Assembly: GCA_027924585.1 (NCBI GenBank)
Contig: BSBM01000106.1
Location: forward strand, 37,277,501 to 37,341,500
DNA length: 64,000 nucleotides
Source of the DNA: Larix kaempferi
Taxonomy: Eukaryota > Streptophyta > Pinopsida > Pinales > Pinaceae
Direction: 5' to 3'
Under the pieces are notes generated by a model. That model saw only the letters and a program-made list of their open reading frames with translations, made no database searches and had not been told where the DNA came from. The position numbers and the translations under genes are program-made. Below are positions 23,061 through 34,835 of the stretch, piece by piece (the first letter of the stretch is position 1; each line of letters opens with the position of its first letter).

Positions 23061-24690
23061 TCTATAAATTTTGTTGTTAAAATATTGATATCTAGTATCC
23101 CAGGGTGACATGTGGAACGTTCAAATTGTGACACGTGGCATATTTGATTTTTAAAATTAGTTTAAAGATTGTATAAACGAATATTAAGGATACTAATGGT
23201 ACCATTTCAATATAAATATATGTATTTAACTTATAAAAAAAAAATGTTTCTATTTAAAAAAGAAAAAAGAAAGAATGATTCTATTTAAAAAATAGAATAG
23301 TATTCGTATAATGCTACTATATTACTTTTTTATATAGAATGGTATAATTGTGTACTAAATGCATACCTATGCCTATCTTACTATTATTGAAGCATAAAAT
23401 TTACTTATTTATTGCCTTATTTCATGATGTCTTCCTTACTAATTCTTTTAAAATAATCCGACACTTTGGAATTTATCATTTTTTCGTAATTTTGATTATT
23501 GTTGCAGACCAAACTAAAATATGGAAAGTGGAAGACGAATATATTTTTGAATGAAGACATTGTTTAAAACAATCCTTTCAATAAACAAGAAAACTAGTGG
23601 CACATTGAGTATAGTGAGGTTACTAATTTTTTACTACGGATTTAAAACTTATAAATATTTATTTTTCCAAAATTAGTAATGAAGACGGATGGGACAGATG
23701 GGGAATGGTAATTATCACAGTATGGCGGGATGGTGGTCATAGATATCATCTCTGTAGATTTTGCTCGAGTAAGATATCATCTCTGTAGATTTTGCTGGAG
23801 TAATTGTACAATTATATAGAAGTTCGTGACCAGGCCTGGAAATTGACAATGTGTAGAATGTATTTGCTTCACCAGAACGTATTTGACAGGTCTTCTTTGA
23901 ATTTACCGGTCAGTGTCTACAAGCATGCATAATTTAAACCCGTCAAATCGACGTCCACCAAATTCACTTATCCATCATAAATAAATACTAGTAAAAATAC
24001 TAGTTTGCCACTTGTTGCAATTTAACAGTTTAGTAATTAAGATTGAGAAGATTTACATGGTTTAATGAATTGAAAATTTTCATCAGATTTATGCTTGTTT
24101 GATGCACTTGTGACCTGAGTGTAGTGTGCTTCTTTGATGCACTTGTGACCTGAGTGTAGTGTGGAATTTTTCACAGGGAGACGAAATGGATTTCTGTACC
24201 AACTTTGATGTAAATAAAAAATACCTGCTTGCTTGAGGTATGCCGAATTTTTTCAAGTTTCGTATGGCTTAGGGAGTTCTATTTTGATGATTTTGAAAAG
24301 TAGTAATTGGTAGTTTTTCGATGAAATTCCTACTTTAAAAAAAAATTTCGATGGTGGTTTTTCAATGGAATTCCTGCTTTTTAAATTTTTTTATGGCAGA
24401 TTTGTTTTGTGGTTGGTTTTTTACATCCTTTTGAATTTTAATTTTGTGTAATATTTTGTAAATAAATAAGACATTGAATATGAGAACAACAATATGCTTA
24501 CTAGCAATTGTAAATATAAAAAATTGATTTCTATAAATTTACATAAAACGTAAAATGATAGGCACTAAAAACATGTTACCCGCCATCAAATTTTGAATTG
24601 ACAGGTACATAAAATTTGAAATTCTAGGCCTATTCGTGACATTGGTGGGGAACGAGAACAGTAATTGTACAAGTAAACTTCACTTTGACG
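23061..24690. other. AT-rich DNA sharing segments with 44.5-45.1 kb
   Basis: Positions 23085-23240 (from GATATCTAGTAT through CATTTCAATATAAA) match 44545-44700 directly. A stretch near 23569-23612 (ACAATCCTTTCAATAAACAA) matches 45090-45130 in reverse. A pair of direct copies of GATGCACTTGTGACCTGAGT lies at 24100-24160. No gene is recognised. Confidence 0.5.
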
Positions 24691-24699
24691 AGCATTATG

Positions 24700-25215
24700 G
24701 ACGACCATCGTCAGGAGGAAGAGGTGAAGAGGAAGAGGCGTAACAGGGAAGAGATCCCTTTGGAGGATAGTCACATAGTCTCTTCTTCTCATAGGACAGT
24801 CTAGAGGGAATCTAAGATTTTTGAACTGGACCTACGGTCGACAGTGCAGAAGGAAATCAAAGGTATGGAGCAGGAGCTTTGGTAAAATCTTGGTAAAGAT
24901 ACCCTGCAGGAGGAATTCCAGAAGTTGCAAAATTGGGTCATGGACTCGGGGAACACTGCTGGCTGTTTAACCCTGTACGAGCAAACTGTTTCCCTTTATT
25001 GGGTAGTGAAAAACTTGGTGGGGTATGCTCTTAGGGACCGCATGGAAACAGAGGATTCGGTGCAGAACTCGCTTCAATCCGAATCCAGGGAGATGAACCG
25101 CAAGATGGATTTCTTGCTGCAATCCATGGACCTCTATATTCTTGATGCTCTCACGACTGTGTTGGAAGAAAATCCTCAAGGTTGTTTCCCAGATTTGCCT
25201 TGTATTTTACTGTAA
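24700..25215 (+). other. Unrecognised helical ORF
   Basis: An open frame of about 96 codons at 24925-25215 (NRKMDFLLQSMDLYILDALT) is preceded by a charged frame with one stop (24700-24924, EEEVKRKRRNREEIP). Composition is like the helical start of a retrotransposon gag, but there is no diagnostic motif and no LTR next to it. Confidence 0.2.
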
Positions 25216-25272
25216 TGCTGTTATGTTCTTGAGTGATTGGGGGTTGTTTCTCCTATGTAGTTGGTTTTTTTA

Positions 25273-25452
25273 TTGGGTTTATATCACAATGTTGTGTTTG
25301 TGTATGCTCAGTTCTCGGTTTAATAGTCTTTCTGTTAGGAAGTTTTGGTTGATCTTCAGGATGTTTCGGCTGGAAGTTACAGCTTCTCTAAGTCGAGCTT
25401 TTAGCTATGGGTAGAAAAATCATACAAAATCTCTCTTTCTTTATAAGGCCTG
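25273..25452 (+). repeat. 180-bp direct repeat, left copy
   Basis: From TTTATATCACAATGTTGTG to ATAAGGCCTG, ending exactly at the left LTR of the outer element. A copy with about ten differences begins right after the right LTR (44262-44442). Confidence 0.85.
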
Positions 25453-27118
25453 TGTTGGGTCACAGATTTGTCCATATTTTTATCACCTATCGACATATAT
25501 TTCATCCATCTTCTTCATATTACTATCCATTTATCATTCCATTTTCCATCCATTTTCCGTAACTCTTTGTAAACCAGCATAGATCCATCTTAAACCTGTA
25601 TCTATCAAGCATCGAGAGGGATCAAATTTCTTGAGTTGTATTTCTTTTTTTAAATTTAAACTCAAGAAATTCTATCTCTCTTGATTGATAGATCTAGGTT
25701 TAAGTTTTAAGTTTTTATTTTATAAACGAACATTATTTTTTAATTACTTTTCATAATATTTTATTTTATGAACCAACATGGATTTTTTTTAAATACTTTC
25801 CATAATTTTTTTATTTTATGAACCAACATGATTTTTTTAATTATTTTGTTAGTAACAAATGTTACAACATCTCCCCCATACTGGGTTGTAAAGCACCTCA
25901 TTTCACTCGGTGCAAAAATACCATATTACTTCCATTGATGCTTTAGTGGTTAATAATGATTATTTTCCTTTATCTTTGATGAATTGAAGACTATTATGCA
26001 TAATTTTACTGATGATGGTTTATGGAGTGATTTTTCATATTAGCAGCAGTAGCAGCCATGGTTCAAGCCTCCAAAATTGGCATGCTAGAACACGTACACA
26101 TGGGGATTCACAACATGGTTTCATTACTAAGATTGATTATGTGGATTTGTGATTTCAATTCGTGCTCAAGTCCAACATGGAAGCTTCCAACTCATGATCA
26201 AACGGCCTTAACAAAATCATTGATTTACATTGATTTACGTGTGCTAGATAAAAACACATTGATTTACATCGTGATTTTCAGGAATATGAAGAAGAATAAT
26301 GAAAATACGGGACATGGGTTTTGTGCGTAACGACCTCAATTACCTGACTCATGAGGAAATCTCCAAACAAAGCTACGGTTTGATATATACAGTTGGTTCT
26401 CTAAACATGTAATTCCCAGATTTGCAGTTGCGACCGGTTTTATAAATTAACAATTGGTTGAAACAGATTTCAAGTTGGGAATTCGGTTTCTCATTCTCAT
26501 GAGAGATTTCTATGTATCAATATGTAATCATTCTCATGTGAGATGGAGGAGAGAAAGCAATGTTATGATGTAGGATTTGATCCAGACTCTATTGTAATAC
26601 TTTCATTCCGATAATACATGTTGGCAGTTTCTTAATTATGGAGTTGTAGATTTTCGTTGTGGAGATCCAACTTTGCTCAGTGGAGGAAGGGCCCTCTTCC
26701 CTGAGCAGATGCTGATAGTGTTGATTGTAGTTGTGTAGATTTGTTTTATCATTTAGTTCATGTTTTCATTCATTAGATTTATCATAGATGTTTTCTTGTT
26801 AATTCATTTTGATAGATCGTTGGCCAACATAGCATTTCTTTCAGATTTATGTAATTAGATCTTTCTTCCTAATAGTTTATTTTGTTATTAGTTTTACAGT
26901 ATGGTTTTATGAATAGGTTTAGGTTTGATGTCTTTTCAAGAAGGTGTGATCTAGTTTACAAAGAGTTTTGGTTTCATACCAATAGATAACAATGTCAGCT
27001 AGAAATTGTGCTTGCATAGATCTTGCACGATAGCTTTGAAATAAAATACTTCCTCGGGTTGACAATTTATGTTCTGGTAGTTTCAACTGTTTATTTAATT
27101 AGACAATTAATCCAACCA
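25453..27118 (+). repeat. 5' LTR of the outer element
   Basis: TGTTGGGTCACAG to TAATCCAACCA, 1666 bp. It contains about 340 bp (25574-25913) that the 3' LTR lacks. Confidence 0.88.
25574..25913. repeat. Foldback segment present only in the 5' LTR
   Basis: CTTAAACCTGTATCTATCAA (about 25589) and its near complement (to about 25715) form arms of roughly 48 bp around a short AT loop. Behind it ATTTTATGAACCAACATG occurs in tandem. In the 3' LTR the flanking sequences CTTTGTAAA and AAATACCATAT are joined directly, so this is either an insertion here or a deletion there. Confidence 0.75.
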
Positions 27119-27140
27119 ACATTTTGGCACCATTGCCGAG
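27119..27140 (+). promoter_or_regulatory. Primer-binding site region of the outer element
   Basis: TTTTGGCACCATTGCCGAGG follows the LTR. The Athila/Tat lineage has the very similar TTTGGCGCCGTTGCCGGGG. The match places the element in that lineage although it has no pol gene. Confidence 0.7.
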
Positions 27141-27413
27141 GAAGTTATCAATGGTGCAAAAGTACATCTGACATTGTTTTGTAGATGCATTGTTAAAGTA
27201 GAGCACGTAGGATGCATGATTGTTTTCTTTCATTTGCCTTTAAGGGTGGTGTGATTTCCATTTTTTTTGCAAGTGTGTGTGATTTCTTTTCTGCAAAAGT
27301 GATGTTATTTATGCATCTAGCTTAATTCATTTTTCAATTTGTAGTTAAGTTTTGGGTGTTGTAAGAACCCCCCCTTCTACTAATCCAATTATGAAGACAG
27401 GATTATCGGCAGG

Positions 27414-27866
27414 ATGGATTCGAGGATGAACATAAGTTTGGAAGAACTCTCTCAAATCCTAGCAGCAACAGGGATTTCTTCTTCTCAGGAAGAGCACATA
27501 TTGAAAGCAGTAAAAAACTTATCCACCTCTCCATAAGGGAAAGAAGAACCAAGAGTCCATGAGCCACATATATCTAATGGGGAGAAATCATTCAAACCTG
27601 AGATCAAGGAGGCCAAAGAGGAGATGCAGTGTGATCTAAACCAAGAAGGGAATCAAGAATATCATAGTTCTATTGAAATATGGTTCGAATTAGCTACCAG
27701 GTCACATCATTCTTTCATTCTTCCTTCCTTATTTGCATCATATTATTTCCCGCAGCTGGTCTCTCACACTCTCATATGCTTTAAATTACATTTTTCAAAC
27801 TTGAGTGTGAATATGTTTATAATCCTGTTATGCATGTGGTTACATTGGAAATATGCATACACTTGA
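27414..27866 (+). pseudogene. Possible start of a truncated gag-like ORF
   Basis: Beginning with ATG at 27414, about 300 bp after the LTR, a charged frame reads MDSRMNISLEELSQILAAT, then a TAA, then KEEPRVHEPHISNGEKS and EIKEAKEEMQCDLNQEG. Position and composition suit the remains of a gag N-terminus, but no capsid core or zinc knuckle follows. Beyond 27690 the frame looks like random AT-rich sequence. Confidence 0.3.
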
Positions 27867-28389
27867 ACAATTTTTATATTTCCAAGTAGAATAGGGTAGG
27901 ATAGAATTTTATTTTTTTAGTTTTTGTTTTCAATAAGTATGCTCTCTTCCTGCACCTTGTTGCGATCTGGAAGATCAGAAAGTAGAAAGATAAGGAATGG
28001 CTATGAGATGTTTTCAGGAATGCTTTGGAATTGTTGACTATTTGAACAAAATGCTTAAATCATTTTTGTCTTCAATTTTCAAAATTTAATTTGTCTCTAT
28101 TTGTTACAAAAATCCTTCCTGAAAACAAAATTACAGTAATTAGGGAAGGTGGTAAGAGGAAGGAAGCATTGGTGAATGAAAACTCCATGAGAAAATGAGC
28201 CAAATGATTATGGAAACATTCAAGCTTGAAACTTGAGCGATCATCATGGTATGTGTTTAATTTTCATTTCTATATAACACATCGATAAAAATAAACAAGC
28301 TTTATTTCAAACATTATATCATTTTTAAGAGTTGCAGCCGCTGCTGCAACACACTGTGTAAGTCAATCTAGGTACTCAATGCTTGAAAT

Positions 28390-29260
28390 TTTTGGTATGG
28401 GCGTGTGTTCTATTGAAATTTATATCATTAAAAACATTCAAACCTATTCCAATCACTTTTTGGGAGCCATATTTCATTTATTGGATTTTTGTGGCATTTT
28501 GACTTGAAATTTTTACTGAAACACAATCGGTACAGTCCATTTTTGGGAGACCAAATGGAATTATTTTTAAAAAATGTTTACATCCCAATTATCCATTTTA
28601 ATATAGTTTCCAAACCAATTTGAATTTTTGATATTGGGCATCAAACGAAAAAGTTATGGTCAAAATACTAACGGGGTGTCAAGCAGGCAACTTAGGAACA
28701 AAGCTGGTACAGTCACTTTTTGGATGCCTTATTGGATAGATATTGAAAACCTGTTTCATTGGAATGTTCCCATATGAATCTAGTTTACAACACAATTTGG
28801 ATCACTCAATTGCGATATCGTATGCAAATTTTATGACCAAAATACTGACTGCCTATCACAAATCTTCATTTTTAAAACTCGGTTTCCTAGACTGTTCATT
28901 GGCATAGTTGAACCATCAATTCTTTTTGGATTCAAACCTGTTTCAAATTGAGACACCTATATGAATATAATTTTATCTCCAATTGGAATCACATCAATCC
29001 ATTATCAAACGAAAAAGTTATCCCTAAAACCGTGACTGTTGGTCTAGTCCGAAATTCGAAAAACACATTGTCATGCTGGCTACTATTGAGCAAATTTGGA
29101 ATATCATCACATAGAATTTTTAAATCCTGTTTCTAATGGACATAGAACTATGAATTTAATTTAATTTGGATTTTGAATCACACGAATCGGACAAGGAATG
29201 AAGAAGTTATGATCGGAATACTGTTGGCGAGTTTAGATGGCCATCGCTCTCCCATAGGTA
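28390..29260. repeat. Diverged tandem repeat, about 180-190 bp
   Basis: The phrase CGAAAAAGTTATGGTCAAAA and its variants recur at about 28647, 28824, 29009 and 29199, spaced 177, 185 and 190 bp. Between them AACCTGTTTC, TATGAATNTA and AATTTGGATCAC recur in the same order. Copies are heavily diverged, so this is an old internal repeat of the outer element. Confidence 0.7.
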
Positions 29261-31590
29261 TAAAGTGGATTTTGCTTCATTCATTTTTCTTTGGATTTGT
29301 TTTATAAGTAATTGTTTGTAGTTTTTTTTCATAAGTTTTGGGTGAAGAGAGACCAATCACCTCTCTTATTCCATCATCTCATGTTTTATTGCAGGCAAGT
29401 GCTAAATTTTTGCAGGTCGTTGGAAGAAGAAGGTCAATACATGCACGAGTGACTCTTGAAGACTTTTTCTTAATTGTAAAATAGATTGAGCACATAAAAA
29501 ATGTAGAGATTGATGTGACAACCATACAAAGGCCAAATTTTCCAAAGTCAAGTCCCATTGCTACATGCCAAGAATCCTTTCATACTAATTGATGTCAAAA
29601 AAAAAAAAACCTCTCAAGAAGCCAATTGTGCTATGATATATTCATTCACCCTCCAACTTTCAAAGCTCTAAAAAGCCATTCATGTCGAAGTCTCATTTTC
29701 CACTGCTTATGTAGTCAAACTTAACCTTTTATATGCTATCACTACTACATCGTGACTTCACATATACTTTCCACTTCTGAGTTTCATGTTTGTTCTATTT
29801 TTCACTATATTTCTTCACAATCATTTATTTTGTACTCGTATTGGATGATGTGGAATTCATTAAGGTCCTCCTTCCAATGGTATTGTCCCATCAATTCCAA
29901 CACATTATCTGGGATTGAGATTAGAGTTTTATAGTGCCCTGGGATCTGCATGAATCAATGGCATATTTCCTTGTTGTTAATCATGGGGATTCATCAATGC
30001 CTCTTGATCGATAAATCTTGCAGGTGACTTGACTCCAGCACATTCACTCGTACCTATCAATATGCACTAAGGTACTTTAGAGCTCACTATCATCAAAGGT
30101 GAGTTTTTTCACATTGGTTAACGACATACATTAATGTCCGGTAATCCAATGATTTCTTTCCATGCTCGACTTCAACACATTCATTCGCATGGTAAGAATT
30201 GTACCTTGGTTTTGTAGCAGCTAAAAATTATGTGATCTAATGGTTTCAATAGTGACTTGCAACATCATTTGTTCCAATAGTTGTGTAGTTTTTTTTTCAT
30301 TTTCTTTCAGCAGTTAGCAGTCTTACATGCAGCCAGCACAACACAGTTCGGATCAGATTCAACCTCATTTAGTTTAAGATCTCATATACATCTTTCTGAG
30401 CAACAGATTGGCCTACATAGCTCCAGTAGACATTAGTCAATCCATACCAATCAAATATTTCACAGAGGTAAAAATTGAGGTAAAATAACATGAGTTTATT
30501 TATTTATTAAAGATTTAGGAAGATGTCATGAAAACCACTTTGCATTCTTCATTTCTATTTCCAATTTCTATACATTCTTCATTAATATTGATCCTTGTAG
30601 TTAAAGATCATGCTTTGTTATGCTTGGGGGTAGAGGGTTGCATCTCTAGGACTGTGTGCCACTTTTCATTTGCAAAAGAGTCCATCTACTGCAACTCCAA
30701 TTCAAGATTGTGTCATAAGTCAAAGTTCATGCAAAGTAGCGTTGTTAGCAAAAGAACCACTATGGACTATGACCATTTTATCATTTGCTTGCTAGATTTC
30801 CACAAATTTTGGAACTCGCCATATAGGATTAATAATGAGACGTGTCTTCACTATCTTTTGAGAAAGGTTGTTGGGAGCGAGAAGTGCAATTTCCAAAATA
30901 TTCATAGAGTGGATCAGTGTTTCGAGAGCATTTTTTTATATAATACATATTTTTAATATATTTTGATGCACATATATTAAAACAATCATGAAAAATGTTG
31001 AATTAGTTGCAGAAAACATGAAAACATAGATCTAACTATTGGATTAATGATGATATTTAAATAATAAACCATTTAGTACACATATAACATCAATATTCTA
31101 GCAACTATAACTTATAACATAGTTATCAAATGATCAATCACCAACTTCATCATCAACCTTCAAGTTTAAACATTTAACATTTTCCACCAACAAAATCTAC
31201 TAGATAATATTGACCATGAAATGAAATAGAGAATTATATTCATTACAAAGAGTTGTATAATTCAATTGAGAATTTAAAATTCAAAGGTAGGTTCAAAGTT
31301 CAAACTGACCATCAAGAACACACCTAAAATGTGCCTAATATTCACCATTAAGAGAAATGTATTCCATCTCTTGAAATTCATGTCTATCCGATGTGGATGT
31401 AGCTTTGCCTTTCAAACCTTTCCATGAGTCACTTGAAACCATACTATTCATTGTCTCTTTTACCTTGAAAGGTGCCTAAAGGTGAGGTGGTAGCTAGGAA
31501 ATATGGTCCTTACAATCTTAAGTAGCTCCAACTTATAGTGATTGTGAAAAATGTGGCGGGCCATGCTATGATAATTAAAACCATTTAAGA
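29261..31590. other. Internal non-coding DNA of the outer element
   Basis: AT-rich. The longest frame (30528-30956, 142 codons) has no recognisable motif and an irregular composition. I see no conserved domain. Confidence 0.35.
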
Positions 31591-31591
31591 G

Positions 31592-31810
31592 ATTGGTTCA
31601 TACATTTTCATTCAAGTCATCATTGATAATACTACTAATTGTAAGTCAATAGAAGCAATCATTGAGAATATGTACCCTAACATATTTTGGTTAGCATGTT
31701 TAGTTCACACACTGAACCTTGATATTATTAATACAAAGGGACCTAATTATAAATGGAATGGTGCATTGTATAAGAGAGGGAAGAAAATGATAAAATTTAT
31801 TACCTATATT
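31592..31810 (+). pseudogene. hAT transposase fragment (DUF659-like)
   Basis: The frame reads FIQVIIDNTTNCKSIEAIIE, then IFWLACLVHTLNLDI and KKMIKFIT. This matches the plant hAT pattern in which V-TDNA-NC is followed by WTPCAAHCLNL, spanning the first catalytic Asp region. Only about 73 codons survive; no BED finger or C-terminal dimerisation domain is nearby. It is a captured or inserted hAT piece inside the outer element. Confidence 0.72.
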
Positions 31811-31889
31811 TTATCCATTCACTTCCATCATTTCCCACTCAATCCTAAGTTGTCACTTCATTTGAATCAAAACATCGTTTTATTCATCC

Positions 31890-32197
31890 CCATCCCTACA
31901 TCCAAACATGAGAAGGTTCTTTGCTGTTGCCACACAAGAACCAAGAGTAGGAAGCAAGGATATGTTGTTGTTGCTCCACAAAAACTGACAACCCAAGAAG
32001 TAGCCACGACAAATGCCCAAGCCCTAGAAACTATTGCAAAAGAATACCATGTTACCCACAATACCATTCAACATGAATCAAGGCCCTTGATCACACTAAG
32101 AAAGAGAAAGGTAGGCTGGCCACAAGAACCTATTGCAGAACGAGTTGTTGTAGAAGACTACCCTGCCATTCAACAAGGAATACATTCAAAGGTATGA
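31890..32197 (+). other. Unrecognised open frame after the hAT piece
   Basis: The frame continues open from the hAT remnant to 32197 and reads basic and Thr/Gln-rich (TLRKRKVGWPQEPIAERVV). It shows no transposase motif and may be a linker or chance. Confidence 0.2.
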
Positions 32198-32840
32198 GTT
32201 TTTCCGTGACTCCTTGATGCATGCATTAGTTCACTTCTTCACAATTGTTGTGAGTCTCCAAGTTACATTGAATTGGAAATCAAGAGTACATAGGGTATGT
32301 GGGTTGGAAATCATCTCTTGCATATTAAGAAGGAGTATTTGAAGGACACTTGTTGTTGTTGTCAAGATGAAGTAAGATGTTGTTTATAACACTTTGATGG
32401 CAATACTATAGCAGAGTTCATGGCAATCAACTGGTTAAGGCATGGAACAAGTTGCAAGGTGATTCATTGTTGTGTCTTGCTTTCCATTGTTTGGTTATTG
32501 ACTGTCCACATTTCTGAGATCATTTTCAACATTTTTATAACAATGGTTAACCATATTTTGGTATGAGTTTATTCACATCTTGAAAGGCTGCTATGAATAT
32601 AAATCAAGCTGAAGATAAGAAAGAAAATGGATTTTGAGCCTATATACATGTGGTGGCAGTATATTTCTGAGTATGGCATTTTATAAGCATTGAGCAAAGT
32701 CAATTATAGAGGTTTGAGCATATTCAAGCATTTCCATTCTTCTACCTACAATGCTTAAAGGAAAATATTTCCCTCTTCAAGCAAAGGATTCATTGTTCAG
32801 GCCTTTCATATGTCATTTCATGTTCATCATTTTGAAGATT

Positions 32841-33012
32841 CAGTTTGGGGGAGGATTGATGTGTAGATCAAAACTTGTTTTCTGCCTTGAAGAGTGTCAT
32901 CAAACCATGAGTACATGATGTATCCTCAGTTTGGGGAAGATGGCTATTTTTAACTTAGTTTAAAACTCATCTTTTCCATGAGGGCATGGAAACAATTTCA
33001 GTTTGGGGGAGA
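32841..33012 (+). repeat. Three extra polypurine tract-like sites
   Basis: CAGTTTGGGGGAG occurs at 32841 and 32999 and a variant CAGTTTGGGGAAGA at 32927. All copy the true tract at 34035. They lie about 1.0-1.2 kb before the 3' LTR. Confidence 0.75.
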
Positions 33013-33059
33013 AGAAGATTTACCATGTTTGTTGGTTTGCCATTCATATTACTCATGCA

Positions 33060-33490
33060 CATTATTTTTCCATATTTAATACAGGATTTGAATTGAGCAT
33101 ATCTCACAAACCATGTACTGGATTCTCATGAATTTTGGACAAGAAGTGCATAATATCAATATCAACAAACCTGGTAAGTTTTAGCCCAATCCAATGCACG
33201 GTTTTTGAGAAAATGATTACCATCACCTATAGCCATTTTTCCTATATCTCGTTATCTGTGCATCAGATGAATTTGAGCTTTGGGGAGCAGAAGAATTATG
33301 TTAAGAGGAATATACTCACCAATTTTCAGGTAAAAATACTTCATGGATTGAGAGAAAATGACCATCATCACCTACAACCAATTTGCATTTTCTCGAAATC
33401 CGTGATGTGGGTATCTCTGATTTTCTGTGTGGAGATGCATTGGACTTGTAGAAACCTGCTTGCAAAATTTCAGCCAAACCCAGTTTGTAT
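33060..33490. repeat. Two diverged copies, about 185 bp
   Basis: GAGAAAATGATTACCATCACC (about 33208, first 20 bases compared) and GAGAAAATGACCATCATCACC (about 33352) mark two diverged copies, each followed by an ATTT and TCTCG segment and by phrases on bean-like GAGATGCATTGGA. Old tandem duplication within the outer element. Confidence 0.45.
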
Positions 33491-33559
33491 TTTGTGAGAT
33501 ATTAGCTCAGGAAGTTTGTTGAAACATAGCTGCGACTCCGCCAATTTTGTCCATTTCCC

Positions 33560-33960
33560 TATTCTCGCAGCTGCGACTCCGCAAAATTCTCCTCTAAAGT
33601 AGTTGCAACACTGCTAAATTCTTCGCTAAATCCTCTGCTAAGCAACTGCAACACCGCTAAATTTTCGTCCATATTTTTCTTATACACCAGCTGTGACTCC
33701 GCCAAATCCTCCGCTAAAGTAGCTGCAACACCGCTAAATTCTTCGCTAAATCCTCCGCTAAGCAGCTGCAACACCGCTAAATTTTCCGCCAGATTTTCGT
33801 TATACACCAGCTGCAAATCCGCCAATGCTGTCCATTTTTCCTATTTCCGCAGCTGCGACTCCTCCAGATTTATCCTATCTACCAACTGCGACTCTGCTAA
33901 ACTCGCCGATTTTTCAGCTGCAACTCTTCTGGTTTTGGTCACTATGCATGGTAAAATGAA
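33560..33960. repeat. 120-bp tandem repeat with GCTGCGACTCCGC motif
   Basis: CTAAAGTAG recurs at 33594 and 33714, exactly 120 bp apart, with a third, partial copy after 33830. Inside each unit CTGCAACACCGCTAAATT occurs in duplicate. The 40-codon period leaves a minus-strand frame of 88 codons open. Not called a gene. Confidence 0.8.
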
Positions 33961-34034
33961 AGCAACAATCAAATAAGTCCTTCTAGTTTGGATGCTACAC
34001 CGGTATTGGGTTGCATGAGGACATGCAACAAGTT

Positions 34035-34048
34035 CAGTTTGGGGGAGA
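34035..34048 (+). promoter_or_regulatory. Polypurine tract of the outer element
   Basis: CAGTTTGGGGGAGA abuts TGTTGGGTCACGG of the 3' LTR at 34049. Confidence 0.8.
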
Positions 34049-34835
34049 TGTTGGGTCACGGATTTGTCCATATTTTCATCACCTATCGACATATATTTCA
34101 TCCATCTTCTTCATATTATTATCCATTTATCATTCCATTTTCCATCGATTTGCCGTAACTCTTTGTAAAATACCATATTACTTTCATTGATGCTTTAGTG
34201 GTTAATAATGATTATTTTACTTTATCTTTGATGAATTGAAGACTATTATGCATAATTTTACTGATGATGGTTTATGGAGTGATTTTTCATATTAGCAGCA
34301 GTGGCAACCATGGTTCAAGCCTCCAAAGTTGGAATTCTAGCACACGTACACATGGAGATTCACAACATGGTTTCATTCCTAGGATTGATTATGTGGATTT
34401 GTGATTTCAATTTGTGCTCAAGTCCAACATGGTAGCCTCCAGCTCATGATCAAATGGCCTTAACAAAAAATGTGTACCAGATAAGAACAAATTGATTTGC
34501 GTCACGATTTGCGGGAAGATGAAGAAGAATATTGAAAATACGGGACATGGGTATTGTGCGTAACGGCCTCAATTACCTGACTTATGAGGGAATCGCCAAA
34601 AAAATATAGGGTTTGATATATACATCTAGTTCCCTAAGCATGCAATTCTGAGATTTGTAGTTGCATCCGGATTTATAAATTAGCAATTTGTTGAAACATA
34701 TTCCAAATTGGGAATTCGGTTTCTCATTCTCATGAGAGATTTCTATGTATAAATATGTAATCATTCTCATGTGAGAGGGAGGAGAGCAAGCAATGTTATG
34801 CTGTAGGATTTGATCCAAATTCTGTTGTAATACTT
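34049..34835 (+). repeat. 3' LTR of the outer element, first part
   Basis: Matches 25453-26600 except for the missing 340-bp segment. It stops at the insertion of the minus-strand element and resumes at 43747. Confidence 0.88.

Noticed and set aside
30528-30956. 142-codon ORF as host gene
   Set aside because: No motif, irregular residue use, and it lies within the non-coding middle of an LTR element.
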